From an uncultured Bacilli bacterium (GTDB lineage: Bacteria > Bacillota_I > Bacilli_A > RF39 > UBA660), in assembly GCA_934120715.1 (NCBI GenBank), contig CAKOUW010000001.1, forward strand, positions 186,001-250,000: 64,000 nucleotides of DNA, read 5' to 3'. A program made the translations under genes and the position numbers. The notes beneath the pieces were generated by a model. The model saw nothing but the letters and a program-made list of their open reading frames with translations. It was not told the DNA's origin and searched no databases. Shown piece by piece: positions 27,718 through 36,067 of the stretch; within the stretch, counting starts at the first letter, position 1; the number at the start of each line of letters is the position of its first letter.

Positions 27718-28323
27718 ATGGCTAATGAGAAATATATTATTAAGAAGCAATTAAAAAAAGAAATTATTAGATTAACTTGTAGCATATTATGTTTAGCTTT
27801 TATTATTTCCCTATTAGGATTTAAAGTATTATCTGGTTCTTTTAAGAAAGATAAAGTAAATGTATTAACGGCTGGATATTTATCTTTTAATTATAAAGAA
27901 AGTGATGATAATGTTATTAAGTTAGTTAGTGCTATGCCTATTAGTGATGATATTGGTAAAAAGAGTAATAATAAGACTGATTATTTTGAATTTAAGATTA
28001 CTAATAAGGCTAAGAAAAAAGTTAAATACGAAATATTATTGGAACCTTTATCTAATAATTTTGATGGAGATTTTTTGAAGGTATATTTAACTGATGATAA
28101 TGATACTGCTTTAAAGGGGTTTACTGATAATGTTCCTGTTTGGAGTAAGTTTAATGATACTAGTTTATTAGGCTCAGCTATTATTTATCATGGATATTTA
28201 AATGGTAAAGAAAGTAAGACTTTTAGACTTAGAACATGGATAAGTGAAAATTATGTTGTTAGTGATAAGGCAGGTTCATTTTCATTTAGAATAAATATTA
28301 GAGATATTGATGAAGAGAGTTAA
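27718..28323 (+). CDS. membrane-anchored exported beta-sandwich protein, TasA/CalY-like layout
   Basis: 201 residues. A basic N-terminus is followed by one hydrophobic segment (about 20-38) and then a wholly extracellular beta-rich domain. DYFEFKITNKAKKKVKYEIL is the strand pair seen in secreted TasA/CalY (camelysin)-type proteins, where it continues with a short insertion before the closing strands, and the C-terminus ends in FSFRINIRD. I infer a surface or matrix protein. No signal peptidase or biofilm gene is adjacent. Its last bases overlap the thymidylate kinase region, so the two may be coupled. Confidence 0.5.
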   Translation: MANEKYIIKKQLKKEIIRLTCSILCLAFIISLLGFKVLSGSFKKDKVNVLTAGYLSFNYKESDDNVIKLVSAMPISDDIGKKSNNKTDYFEFKITNKAKKKVKYEILLEPLSNNFDGDFLKVYLTDDNDTALKGFTDNVPVWSKFNDTSLLGSAIIYHGYLNGKESKTFRLRTWISENYVVSDKAGSFSFRINIRDIDEES

Positions 28324-28327
28324 TACT

Positions 28328-29008
28328 ATGAAGGGTAAAATTATTGTTATTGAAGGTGTTGGATGTTCTGGTAAAGAGACTCAAAGTAGCCTTCTTTGTG
28401 AGAGATTAAATCAAGAGGGTATTAAATGTGTTAGGATGGCATTTCCTATGTATGATACACCAACGGGAAAGATTGTTGGAGGTTCTTATTTAGGAAAAGA
28501 AGAGATTTCTAAGTGCTTATTTAATGAAGGTGCTGGTAATGTTGATCCTAGAATTGCTTGTTTATATTATGCTGCCGATAGAAAATATAATATTAATAAA
28601 GTTTTAGAATATTTAGATAGGGGATATTTTGTTATATTGGATCGTTATACTACTTCTAGTTTAGCACATCAAGGTGGTAAGATAAAAGATAAGGATGAAA
28701 GGTTTAACATGTATCAATGGATTGATAAACTTGAATATTGGTTATTACAGTTGCCTAAGCCAGATAAGACTATCTTTTTACATTTGCCTTATGAATATGT
28801 GATGGAATTAAAGAAAAATAAGGCTAATTCTTCAAACAAAATAATTGATAGTGAACATTTAAAAAATGCGGAGGAAAGCTATATAGAACTTTGTGGACTC
28901 TATAATTGGGATATTATTAACTGTGTTAGAGATGATAAGATTAGATCAATAGATGATATAAGTGATGAGATTTTAAAATTAGTTTTGGAGTTTTGTAATA
29001 AAAAATAA
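28328..29008 (+). CDS. tmk: thymidylate kinase
   Basis: dTMP kinase, 226 residues. P-loop EGVGCSGKETQ, the DRYTTSSLAHQGGK motif (DRY with the thymidine-site Gln) and a LID-type basic helix toward the C-terminus. The P-loop is atypical: GVGCSGKE rather than GxDGAGKT, as in some clostridial forms. GAAGAGAG precedes the ATG at 28328; ATGs at 28307-28310 are too far upstream. It converts dTMP to dTDP for DNA synthesis. Confidence 0.85.
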   Translation: MKGKIIVIEGVGCSGKETQSSLLCERLNQEGIKCVRMAFPMYDTPTGKIVGGSYLGKEEISKCLFNEGAGNVDPRIACLYYAADRKYNINKVLEYLDRGYFVILDRYTTSSLAHQGGKIKDKDERFNMYQWIDKLEYWLLQLPKPDKTIFLHLPYEYVMELKKNKANSSNKIIDSEHLKNAEESYIELCGLYNWDIINCVRDDKIRSIDDISDEILKLVLEFCNKK

Positions 29009-29037
29009 ACCATATTGAGATTGTCAATATGGTTTTT
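29007..29037 (+). terminator. bidirectional terminator between tmk and pilB
   Basis: A 12-bp perfect stem AAACCATATTGA/TCAATATGGTTT (29007-29018 and 29024-29035) with a 5-base loop and T-rich flanks on both strands, between convergent genes. Confidence 0.9.
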
Positions 29038-29054
29038 GTTATACTGTTTAATTG

Positions 29055-30728
29055 TTATTTAATGGTTGGTATCACAACTTGATTAGTACGGACTTGTTGA
29101 GGTTGCCTTGATGTTTGAGTAGTATAATTTGGAATTATTGGTTGATTGATTATTTGCTGTGATACTGGGTTTTGTCTAATTACTTGGCTAGCTGTGTTTA
29201 CCTGTGGTTGATTTACTGTTTGAACATTTGCAACTGCAACAGGCTTTACAGGGATTTCTTTCATATTTGGTGCAACGTTTGTAATCGTTGGTACTGTAGC
29301 TGGCATCATCTGGCCTGGAGCAAGTTGTTGCTTTTGCTGATTAACCATTGGCACAACTTTTATTGTTTGATCAGCTTTTGTCACACCTACTGGAGTTATT
29401 TCTATTCTTTGAGGTTCTGCTTCAGTTGAGCCAGCTAGTGGTGTTTCTTCGATGGATTTTGTTAGTTCACCGCCTGTATCATCATCGTCATTTTCTATTT
29501 CAATTACTCTATATACTTCTTCAAAACTAGTTAGTCCAGCCAAAGCTTTGCCTAGAGCATCTTGAAGCATAGTTATAGTTTTGGGAGTATATACCATGTT
29601 GCTTAAATCTTCTTTTTTTAACTTTTCATTATTTAAAGCATTTCTAATTTCATCATCAATTTCTAGTACTTCTTGTATAGCAATTCTTCCTTTGTAACCT
29701 CTACGACAGCTATCACAGCCTTTTGGATTGGCATCCCATATAGTGTTTACATCAATATGCATATATTTTTTAAAGACTTTTTTCTCGTATTTAGTTGTTG
29801 GTCTTTGAATACGACATTTAGTACAAAGCTTTTTAGCTAATCTTTGTGAAATAATACCAGTTAGGGCAGTTGATAATAAGTATCTTTCTACATCCATATC
29901 TAGTAAACGCTCGATTGTTGCGAGTGAGTTATTAGTATGGATTGTTGATAGAACAAGGTGACCTGTGATTGAAGCACGAACGGCTATTTGAGCTGTTTCA
30001 GAATCACGAATTTCTCCTATTAGTATAACATTGGGATCTTGACGTAAGATAGAACGTAGAGCAGCAGCAAAAGTCATACCAATTTCAGCATTAACTTGAA
30101 CTTGATTCATTCCTTCAATGTTCATTTCAATTGGGTCTTCAACAGTTATGATATTAATTTCTGGTTTATTTAAGCCTTGTAATATGGAGTAGGTAGTGGT
30201 TGACTTACCAGAACCTGTAGCTCCTGTAACCAAGATGATGCCGTTAGGTACGCCCATCATTCTTTTTAGTTTTGCTAGGTTAGCTTTATTAAAACCAAGG
30301 CTGTCAATTCCTTGCAAACTTCTTGTGTAATCAAGAATACGAATAACAACTTTTTCTCCTTCATTTAATGGCAAACAAGATACACGCATATCTAGTTCTT
30401 TTCCACCAAATGTTCCTTTGATTGCTCCATCTTGTGGTAGACGTGATTCGGTTATATTCATATTTGATATTAATTTAAGACGCGTTATTAAATTTCTTTC
30501 ATAAGTTTTTGGAACGAAAGTATAGTCTTGTAGCTCACCATCAATTCTAAATCTTACCATCATTCCATCTTCTCTAGGGTCAAAATGGATATCGGAACTA
30601 TTTCGATTTGAGGCATTTATAATAATATAATCAGCGATTTGGGTAATAGGAGTTTTATCATAGTCAAAAGATACCAAGTTGGAATATTTATTCTTTTGTG
30701 TGTTCTCCTTTACTTCTGTCTCTACCAT
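29055..30728 (-). CDS. pilB: type IV pilus assembly ATPase PilB/GspE with a long low-complexity C-terminal tail
   Basis: 557 residues. It powers pilus extension at the inner face of the membrane. The N-terminal MshEN/N1 domain is absent, so the protein starts at the PAS-like N2 region (about 25-130). Walker A GATGSGKS at 169-176, Asp box ITVEDPIE, Walker B ILIGEIRD, His box STIHTNN, and a zinc knuckle (Cys302, Cys305, Cys338, Cys341). After the family end at about 411 an extra 146 residues rich in Gln, Pro, Val, Thr and Asn follow. It is divergent from two prepilin-like genes. Confidence 0.9.
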   Translation of the reverse strand: MVETEVKENTQKNKYSNLVSFDYDKTPITQIADYIIINASNRNSSDIHFDPREDGMMVRFRIDGELQDYTFVPKTYERNLITRLKLISNMNITESRLPQDGAIKGTFGGKELDMRVSCLPLNEGEKVVIRILDYTRSLQGIDSLGFNKANLAKLKRMMGVPNGIILVTGATGSGKSTTTYSILQGLNKPEINIITVEDPIEMNIEGMNQVQVNAEIGMTFAAALRSILRQDPNVILIGEIRDSETAQIAVRASITGHLVLSTIHTNNSLATIERLLDMDVERYLLSTALTGIISQRLAKKLCTKCRIQRPTTKYEKKVFKKYMHIDVNTIWDANPKGCDSCRRGYKGRIAIQEVLEIDDEIRNALNNEKLKKEDLSNMVYTPKTITMLQDALGKALAGLTSFEEVYRVIEIENDDDDTGGELTKSIEETPLAGSTEAEPQRIEITPVGVTKADQTIKVVPMVNQQKQQLAPGQMMPATVPTITNVAPNMKEIPVKPVAVANVQTVNQPQVNTASQVIRQNPVSQQIINQPIIPNYTTQTSRQPQQVRTNQVVIPTIK

Positions 30729-30824
30729 TTTTTCAACCCCTTTTGTCTACTTTTCTATGGTATTTATCTATTTTTTATTATATAATATATTCAAGATAAT
30801 ATCAAGGAAAGAAGTTGATAAAAA

Positions 30825-31433
30825 GTGAAAAAATTTGACAATAAAGGCTTTGCTTTAGTTGAAACGCTTATTGTATCAGTATTTGTGGTATCTTTGTTTT
30901 TAATAGTATTTAATAATTTTTACCCTCTTATGTCTGAATATGAAAAGAGGGAGGTATATGATGATATTGATGGTGTTTATGCAGCATATTGGATTAAAAG
31001 ATTAGTTGAGGATAGTTCTCTTAGTATAGATGAGCTTTCAAATTATAAAAAAAATGATCTTTCTCCTAATGATTGCGATGATTTTGGTAATTCTCCTCAA
31101 AAACTGATATGTCAAAAAATTGTTAATGCATATGGTATTCAATCTGATTATAGTGGATACGATATAATAAATATTAACCAAGACGGAATTTATATTGTTG
31201 ACTACAATATAAGGAAGTTTAAACAAATGGTTAATGGGGAAGATAATTATAGTTCTCATGTTGAAAAGTTTTGGGGGGCTTATCTTAATACTTTGCCTGA
31301 CTATAGTAATCCTAAAAATAATACTTATGATGCTAATTTTAGAGTAATAATAAGTATGAAGAGATATTATCAAGATATTGATGGAAAAGAACATGCATAT
31401 AGAGCTTATGCAAATATGGAGGGGAAAAAGTAA
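30825..31433 (+). CDS. prepilin-like minor pseudopilin
   Basis: 202 residues, probable GTG start behind AAGGAAAG. Leader MKKFDNKGFALVETLIVS is cut after Gly8 and keeps Glu13 at +5. The hydrophobic helix ends near residue 31. The extracellular domain is acidic and aromatic, with two Cys near 79 and 95. It overlaps the next prepilin gene as TAATG and diverges from pilB across 96 bases, which makes a pilus locus; it resembles the minor pilins of ComG-like or type IV systems. Confidence 0.75.
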   Translation: MKKFDNKGFALVETLIVSVFVVSLFLIVFNNFYPLMSEYEKREVYDDIDGVYAAYWIKRLVEDSSLSIDELSNYKKNDLSPNDCDDFGNSPQKLICQKIVNAYGIQSDYSGYDIININQDGIYIVDYNIRKFKQMVNGEDNYSSHVEKFWGAYLNTLPDYSNPKNNTYDANFRVIISMKRYYQDIDGKEHAYRAYANMEGKK

Positions 31434-31930
31434 TGTTAAAATTAAATAATAAGGGTATAACTACTATTGAAATACTTATCTGTTTTGTATTATTAGCAGT
31501 TATTTCAACCTCTCTTTATAATACGGTATCAATTTATAGAAATAAACAGATTTTAGAAGGCGAAAAAGAAAAAATTTATACTTATAAAAATCTTTTAACA
31601 AAAGAAATACAAGATGATATTATTAAAAAAAGATTAATTGGTGCCCGTAAAGATAGTGCTAATGAATTGACATTGACATTTAATGATCAAACTTATGCTA
31701 AATTAGTTGTTGATATTCATGGTAATAAAATAAGTTATGGTGGGGTTGATTATCCATTACCTAATTTTGGAAAAAATACTAGTGGTGAAAAGGTACTTAA
31801 AATTTATAGATGTGATATAGAAATTGCATCTTCTTCTGACTTTTTGACCATTAATATTCCATTTATGCATCCTGATTTTGGGACAAAGTATGGTATTTTT
31901 GTGGCGGCACCTATAGGATACGGGCTATAA
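31433..31930 (+). CDS. prepilin-like minor pseudopilin
   Basis: 165 residues. Leader MLKLNNKGITTIEILICF: cut after Gly8, Ile9 as +1 and Glu13 at +5. The glutamate is kept although the following residues differ from the FTLVE consensus. A helix is followed by a beta-rich domain. It is translationally coupled to the preceding pseudopilin. Its last bases overlap by 6 the end of the convergent ylbJ gene, and no terminator can be seen between them. Confidence 0.75.
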   Translation: MLKLNNKGITTIEILICFVLLAVISTSLYNTVSIYRNKQILEGEKEKIYTYKNLLTKEIQDDIIKKRLIGARKDSANELTLTFNDQTYAKLVVDIHGNKISYGGVDYPLPNFGKNTSGEKVLKIYRCDIEIASSSDFLTINIPFMHPDFGTKYGIFVAAPIGYGL

Positions 31931-32818
31931 AATAGAGTTTAATATAATAAATATAATATTTGCTAATATCATTTGTTCTAGTCTAGATATTAAAAAGTTT
32001 TTATATTTTATATTGGAGTCGTTTATAATACTTTTTACTTGCATGTGAATCGATAAGCTTCCTAGAGATATAAAGCTAATAATTAGAGTGGCTTTTATTA
32101 TATCGTTTTGTATCAATGGAGTTGAAAAGACGCCTTTTGTTAGATCAAAGATGCCATTTATTAAAATAAAGTTTAGAGGACTTAGTTTTATATAATTATT
32201 AATAACTACTGATATTAGAAAGAAGAATATGGATATTCCATAGACTACTATTAATATCTTTATTGATGAAGTTATGGCTTTTGTTAGAGAGGTAGAAAAG
32301 TCTTTTACTTCTTTTTTTTGTGGTATTTTAACTTTACTTGTTTTTTCTTTATAGAATAGAGCAATTATAAAATTACTTAGTATAAGTGATATAAGTATAA
32401 TTATGGGTATTTTTTTTGATATAAATATTGTTGCTACTGATCCTAATATAAACATAGGATTTGGGAAATGAGTATATCTTATTAAATAATTGGCTTCTTT
32501 TTCATTTAAGAGATTTTTGTCTAATAAATCTTTTATATATTTGGCTCCACTAGGGAAACCACTTATTAGACTCATTATTGTAACGTATGATGCAGCTCCA
32601 TTTAAATTTAGCGTATTGGTTAAAAATTCTACTAGGCCATAATCTATTAAGAGTGATGATATTATATAAAATATAAAACTAACAGGAAATAGTTTTTTTA
32701 TAAATAGCTCTGTATAATCTAGGATGCTTTTTATTATTAATGTGGGATTTAATAAATATAATACTAATAATATAGATAAAATTGTAATTAAAAGTGTATT
32801 TTGATAATTTTTTTTCAT
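31925..32818 (-). CDS. ylbJ: sporulation integral membrane protein YlbJ
   Basis: 297 residues with about eight membrane helices, of the Gate/nucleoside-recognition fold. The hallmark SGFPSGAKYIKDLLDK segment and the RYTHFPNPMFILGSVA loop match YlbJ. In B. subtilis YlbJ is needed for spore cortex formation and is expressed in the mother cell. It diverges from ylbL, keeping the ylbJ-ylbL neighbourhood. Together with sigK and gerA it points to endospore capacity. Confidence 0.85.
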   Translation of the reverse strand: MKKNYQNTLLITILSILLVLYLLNPTLIIKSILDYTELFIKKLFPVSFIFYIISSLLIDYGLVEFLTNTLNLNGAASYVTIMSLISGFPSGAKYIKDLLDKNLLNEKEANYLIRYTHFPNPMFILGSVATIFISKKIPIIILISLILSNFIIALFYKEKTSKVKIPQKKEVKDFSTSLTKAITSSIKILIVVYGISIFFFLISVVINNYIKLSPLNFILINGIFDLTKGVFSTPLIQNDIIKATLIISFISLGSLSIHMQVKSIINDSNIKYKNFLISRLEQMILANIIFIILNSIL

Positions 32819-32833
32819 ATTTCTCCATTTCTT

Positions 32834-32842
32834 TGTTATAAT
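32834..32842 (+). promoter_or_regulatory. extended -10 promoter of ylbL
   Basis: TGTTATAAT in the 40-base gap between divergent ylbJ and ylbL, 16 bases before the ATG of ylbL. Confidence 0.5.
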
Positions 32843-32858
32843 TATACAAGGTGATATA

Positions 32859-33872
32859 ATGTTTAAAAGATTTTTTAAAGCTATTAAGGATACTGCTGTT
32901 GAAGAGAGAAAATTTATATTAATTCTCTTATTTACCTATATAATATGTATGTTTCCAGTTAATTATTATATAATTGTTGGTGGAGGTACTAGTGATATAG
33001 ATAGTAGAATTAAGGTTGAAGATGGATATAAAAGTAAGGGTAGCTTTAATATTTCTTATGTTACAGAACTTCAAGGAAGACTTGCGACATATTTACTTAG
33101 TTTTGTAATACCTGATTGGAAAAGTGTACCTGTTAGTGATTATAAATATGATGATAATGAAAGTATTGAGGATATTAGTTTTCGAAATGATTTAGATTTA
33201 AAAATGGCTAATGCTAATGCGATTAGATGGGCTTTTAAATTGGCTGATAAAGAAATAAATGTTGTTGATACAAAGGTGTATGTGATAGCTCTTATAAATA
33301 GTGATGATAATAATTTTAAAATAGGGGATCAAATTCTTGATATTAATGGAAAATCTTTTGATAATTTAAATGATTATAGATCTTATATTCAAACATTTAA
33401 AGAAAGTGATGTTTTAGATGTTAAAGTTATTCGTAATAAGAGGGAACAAACTATTAAAGCAAGACTACATTGGGATGATGGAAGTCTAGTTATGGGAGTT
33501 GGTCTTGCTATTGTTAGAGACTATGAAACTGATCCTGTGGTTCAAGTTAAGTTTGAAGAGGATGAAACTGGTCCTTCTGGCGGTCTTATTACAACCTTAG
33601 CAATTTATAATAAGCTTGTTGAAGAAGATATTACTAAATCATTAAAAATTGCTGGTACTGGTACAATAGAAGAAGATGGAACTATTGGAGAGATTGGTGG
33701 AGTAAAATATAAATTACTTGGGGCTGTTAAAGATGGAGCAGATGTCTTTTTGGTACCGAGTGGTGATAATTATTCGGAATGTGTTGAGTTAAAGAAGAAG
33801 AAAAATTTAAAAATTAGAATTATTGGGGTTAGTAATGTTGAGGAAGCTAGAGAATTATTAGAAGATTTATAG
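32859..33872 (+). CDS. ylbL: YlbL family PDZ/Lon-type (S16) protease
   Basis: A 337-residue membrane-anchored serine protease. One N-terminal membrane helix (about 20-42), a PDZ domain (about 140-200; GDQILDINGKSFDNL) and a C-terminal Lon proteolytic domain. The Ser nucleophile is in TGPSGGLITTLAIYNKL, and the GTIGEIGGVKYKLLGAVKDGAD segment supplies the Lys of the Ser-Lys dyad. The active site appears intact. The domain lies outside the membrane. Followed by a terminator and a two-component system that resembles the secretion-stress CssRS pair. Confidence 0.9.
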   Translation: MFKRFFKAIKDTAVEERKFILILLFTYIICMFPVNYYIIVGGGTSDIDSRIKVEDGYKSKGSFNISYVTELQGRLATYLLSFVIPDWKSVPVSDYKYDDNESIEDISFRNDLDLKMANANAIRWAFKLADKEINVVDTKVYVIALINSDDNNFKIGDQILDINGKSFDNLNDYRSYIQTFKESDVLDVKVIRNKREQTIKARLHWDDGSLVMGVGLAIVRDYETDPVVQVKFEEDETGPSGGLITTLAIYNKLVEEDITKSLKIAGTGTIEEDGTIGEIGGVKYKLLGAVKDGADVFLVPSGDNYSECVELKKKKNLKIRIIGVSNVEEARELLEDL

Positions 33873-33892
33873 ACTGTTAGGCAGTCTTTTTC
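33871..33892 (+). terminator. terminator after ylbL
   Basis: A 6-bp stem AGACTG/CAGTCT (33871-33876 and 33882-33887) followed by T5. Confidence 0.65.
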
Positions 33893-33893
33893 G

Positions 33894-33913
33894 TTTCCCA
33901 TAATTTCCCATAA
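33894..33913 (+). repeat. tandem 10-bp repeat upstream of the two-component operon
   Basis: Two exact adjacent copies of TTTCCCATAA, at 33894-33903 and 33904-33913. The 10-base period places both on the same face of the helix, as expected for a protein-binding site. It lies about 175 bases before the response-regulator start and upstream of a TATACT at 33944-33949. Confidence 0.6.
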
Positions 33914-34062
33914 ATGTGCGATAATTCGACAGCAATTTAGTTATATACTGTTAATAGAAAGGAGGAAAAAGAAGAGAATAAATATTTAAATTGATTAGTT
34001 AGAGATTGTTTTTATAGATTGAGGAGGGATTATATAAGTAGATAGAAGAATAAATAAATTTA

Positions 34063-34071
34063 TGTTATACT
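34063..34071 (+). promoter_or_regulatory. extended -10 promoter of the two-component operon
   Basis: TGTTATACT ending 17 bases before the ATG at 34089; AAGGTGA lies between. A second possible -10 (TATACT, 33944-33949) lies further upstream. Confidence 0.45.
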
Positions 34072-34088
34072 ATTAAAAGGTGAAGTTT

Positions 34089-34748
34089 ATGTGGACAGTT
34101 TGTTTAGTTGAAGATGAGGTTGATCTTTGTAATTTAATTAAGACTTATCTAGAAAAGGCAGGCTATAAAGTAGTTACTTTTAATAAAGGAAGTGATGCAA
34201 TTTCCTATATAGGCCATGAGGTCCATATTTGGATTCTTGATATTATGCTTGCTGATGATGTTAATGGGTATGATATTATTAAAGAAATTAGAAAACGGGA
34301 TGAGACGGTTCCAGTTATATTTACATCAGCTAGAGATCAAGAACTGGATAAGATCTTAGGATTGGAGCTTGGAAGTGATGATTATTTAACTAAGCCTTAT
34401 TCTAGTAAAGAATTAGTTTTAAGGGTAAATAATATCATTAAAAGATGTTATAGGGATAATACTAGTAACATTATTAGTTATGATCCTTATACTATAGATA
34501 CATCTCGTAGGATAGTAAAACTTAATGACAAGGAAATTAAAATGACTTCTTTGGAATTTGACTTGTTGGTTTTATTTCTAAAAAATAAGGATAAAAGTTT
34601 TTCTAGGGATGAAATATTAAATGCAGTTTGGGGAAATGATTATTTTGGCTCTGATCGAGTTGTTGATGACTTGGTTAGAAGACTTAGAAAGAAACTTCCT
34701 AAACTTAGGCTTTCAGCAATATATGGATATGGGTATAGACTTATATGA
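34089..34748 (+). CDS. OmpR-family response regulator, CssR-like
   Basis: 219 residues. The receiver domain has the acidic pair VEDE (Glu8-Glu10), the phospho-acceptor Asp51 in the HIWILDIML strand, a conserved SAR segment and TKPY with the conserved Lys. Strand beta3 with WILDIML, followed by DGY/NGYDIIKEI, is very close to B. subtilis CssR. A C-terminal winged helix with SRDEILNAVWG and RRLRKKLPK binds DNA. AAGGTGA selects the ATG at 34089 over a GTG at 34080. It overlaps the sensor gene by ATGA. Confidence 0.85.
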   Translation: MWTVCLVEDEVDLCNLIKTYLEKAGYKVVTFNKGSDAISYIGHEVHIWILDIMLADDVNGYDIIKEIRKRDETVPVIFTSARDQELDKILGLELGSDDYLTKPYSSKELVLRVNNIIKRCYRDNTSNIISYDPYTIDTSRRIVKLNDKEIKMTSLEFDLLVLFLKNKDKSFSRDEILNAVWGNDYFGSDRVVDDLVRRLRKKLPKLRLSAIYGYGYRLI

Positions 34749-36016
34749 GATATATGGGTAATACACTTGGAAAACAACTTGTTTGGCTTGTAGGATTTGC
34801 CTTTGCCTTATTATTTATATCTTTAGGTGTTATTTTACCTAAAATGATTATTCCTGTTGCTGAAGAGAATATTTATAGTTATTTAAAAGAACCTTTGAAA
34901 TTAGTAAATGACAACCTTTCTTCAAAGTTAATTAATACTGAAATAGCATATATTTATATAGTAGATAATAATGTAGTTGCGAGTGAAAATCTGGATGAAA
35001 TTATAAAAGTTGATAGTTTAGAAAGTTTATTATCAATGACTAATAGTAATCAAGGGAAGTTTACCTATAAACATAAAAATTATTATTATTGTACTATTAA
35101 AAGTGGTTCTATTACTAAAATTGCTATTTCTAATGATAATTATATTAATAAAACAAAAACTGCTATACTTAGTGCAATATTTCCAATAGTTTTAGTGACT
35201 TGCTTATTGATTGGATTATTGCTTACTGGATGGTCATCTTTAATAGTTAGAAAAATTGAAAAATTAAAAAATAAAATAGATAATATTGATAATCCTGATT
35301 ATGATCATAGTGTTAATTTTTTAGTGGATGATGAGATAAAATCATTATTCTTGGCAGTAGAAGATATGCGACTTTCTTTAATAAATCAAGAAGAATATCG
35401 CAATCAAATGTATCAAAATATATCACATGATTTTAAGACACCTCTCACTGTTATAAAATCATATATTGAAGCTGTTGATGATAAAGTGGAGAGTGAAGAT
35501 AAGGCTCTTCAAGTTATTAGAGAACAGGCTATTAAATTAGAACAAAAAGTACACTCACTTCTTTACTTAAATAAACTCGATTATCTTAAAGATTCTAAGA
35601 ATGTAGAAATTGTATTAGTTGATATAGAAAGTATCATAAATAACGAGATAGAAAAATTTAAATTCTATAGAAAAGATATTAATTTTATAGTTGATATTGA
35701 TAAAAAAGCTAAATTTTATGGTACAGTTGAAAATTTTGAAACAATTTTTGATAATTTACTTGGAAACTTTATGAGATATGCTACTACTACTATTAAAATT
35801 ACTGTTAAGTCCAATAAAATAATTTTATATAATGACGGAGAAAATATAGATGATAATTTCCTTGAAGGAATATTTACCCCATTCCGTAAGGGAATTAAAG
35901 GAGAATTTGGACTTGGACTTTCTATTGTTAAGAAAGCACTTAATATGATGCATTATGATATTATTATTAAAAATGAAAAAAAGGGTGTATCATTTATTAT
36001 TACAAAAGAGTCTTGA
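34745..36016 (+). CDS. sensor histidine kinase, CssS-like
   Basis: 423 residues. Two membrane helices (about 11-37 and 138-162) flank a roughly 100-residue extracellular sensor. A HAMP-like linker leads to a DHp domain with NISHDFKTPLTVIKSY (phospho-acceptor His228). The ATP-binding domain has an N-box NLLGNFMRYA, then NDGENI (G1) and GEFGLGLSIVKKA (G2). It is coupled to the regulator by an ATGA overlap. The CssRS-like assignment rests mainly on the regulator and the HDFKTP motif; the signal is unknown. Confidence 0.85.
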   Translation: MRYMGNTLGKQLVWLVGFAFALLFISLGVILPKMIIPVAEENIYSYLKEPLKLVNDNLSSKLINTEIAYIYIVDNNVVASENLDEIIKVDSLESLLSMTNSNQGKFTYKHKNYYYCTIKSGSITKIAISNDNYINKTKTAILSAIFPIVLVTCLLIGLLLTGWSSLIVRKIEKLKNKIDNIDNPDYDHSVNFLVDDEIKSLFLAVEDMRLSLINQEEYRNQMYQNISHDFKTPLTVIKSYIEAVDDKVESEDKALQVIREQAIKLEQKVHSLLYLNKLDYLKDSKNVEIVLVDIESIINNEIEKFKFYRKDINFIVDIDKKAKFYGTVENFETIFDNLLGNFMRYATTTIKITVKSNKIILYNDGENIDDNFLEGIFTPFRKGIKGEFGLGLSIVKKALNMMHYDIIIKNEKKGVSFIITKES

Positions 36017-36028
36017 GACTCTTTTTTT
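36004..36028 (+). terminator. terminator of the two-component operon
   Basis: A 10-bp stem AAAAGAGTCT/AGACTCTTTT with a 2-base apex across the stop codon, followed by further T. Confidence 0.75.
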
Positions 36029-36032
36029 TATT

Positions 36033-36041
36033 TGTTATAAT
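36033..36041 (+). promoter_or_regulatory. extended -10 promoter of prs
   Basis: TGTTATAAT directly after the terminator T-run, 26 bases before the proposed TTG start of prs. Confidence 0.5.
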
Positions 36042-36067
36042 GTTCTTAGAGAAGGATGGTGTTGTAT

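Noticed and set aside
29172..29530. Plus-strand reading frames opposite the pilB tail
   Set aside because: They mirror the Gln/Pro-rich tail coding sequence, lack ribosome binding sites and have unnatural composition.
33958..34060. Small gene behind the AAAGGAGG and GAGGAGGG sequences
   Set aside because: No start codon stands at a workable distance and all frames close within a few codons.
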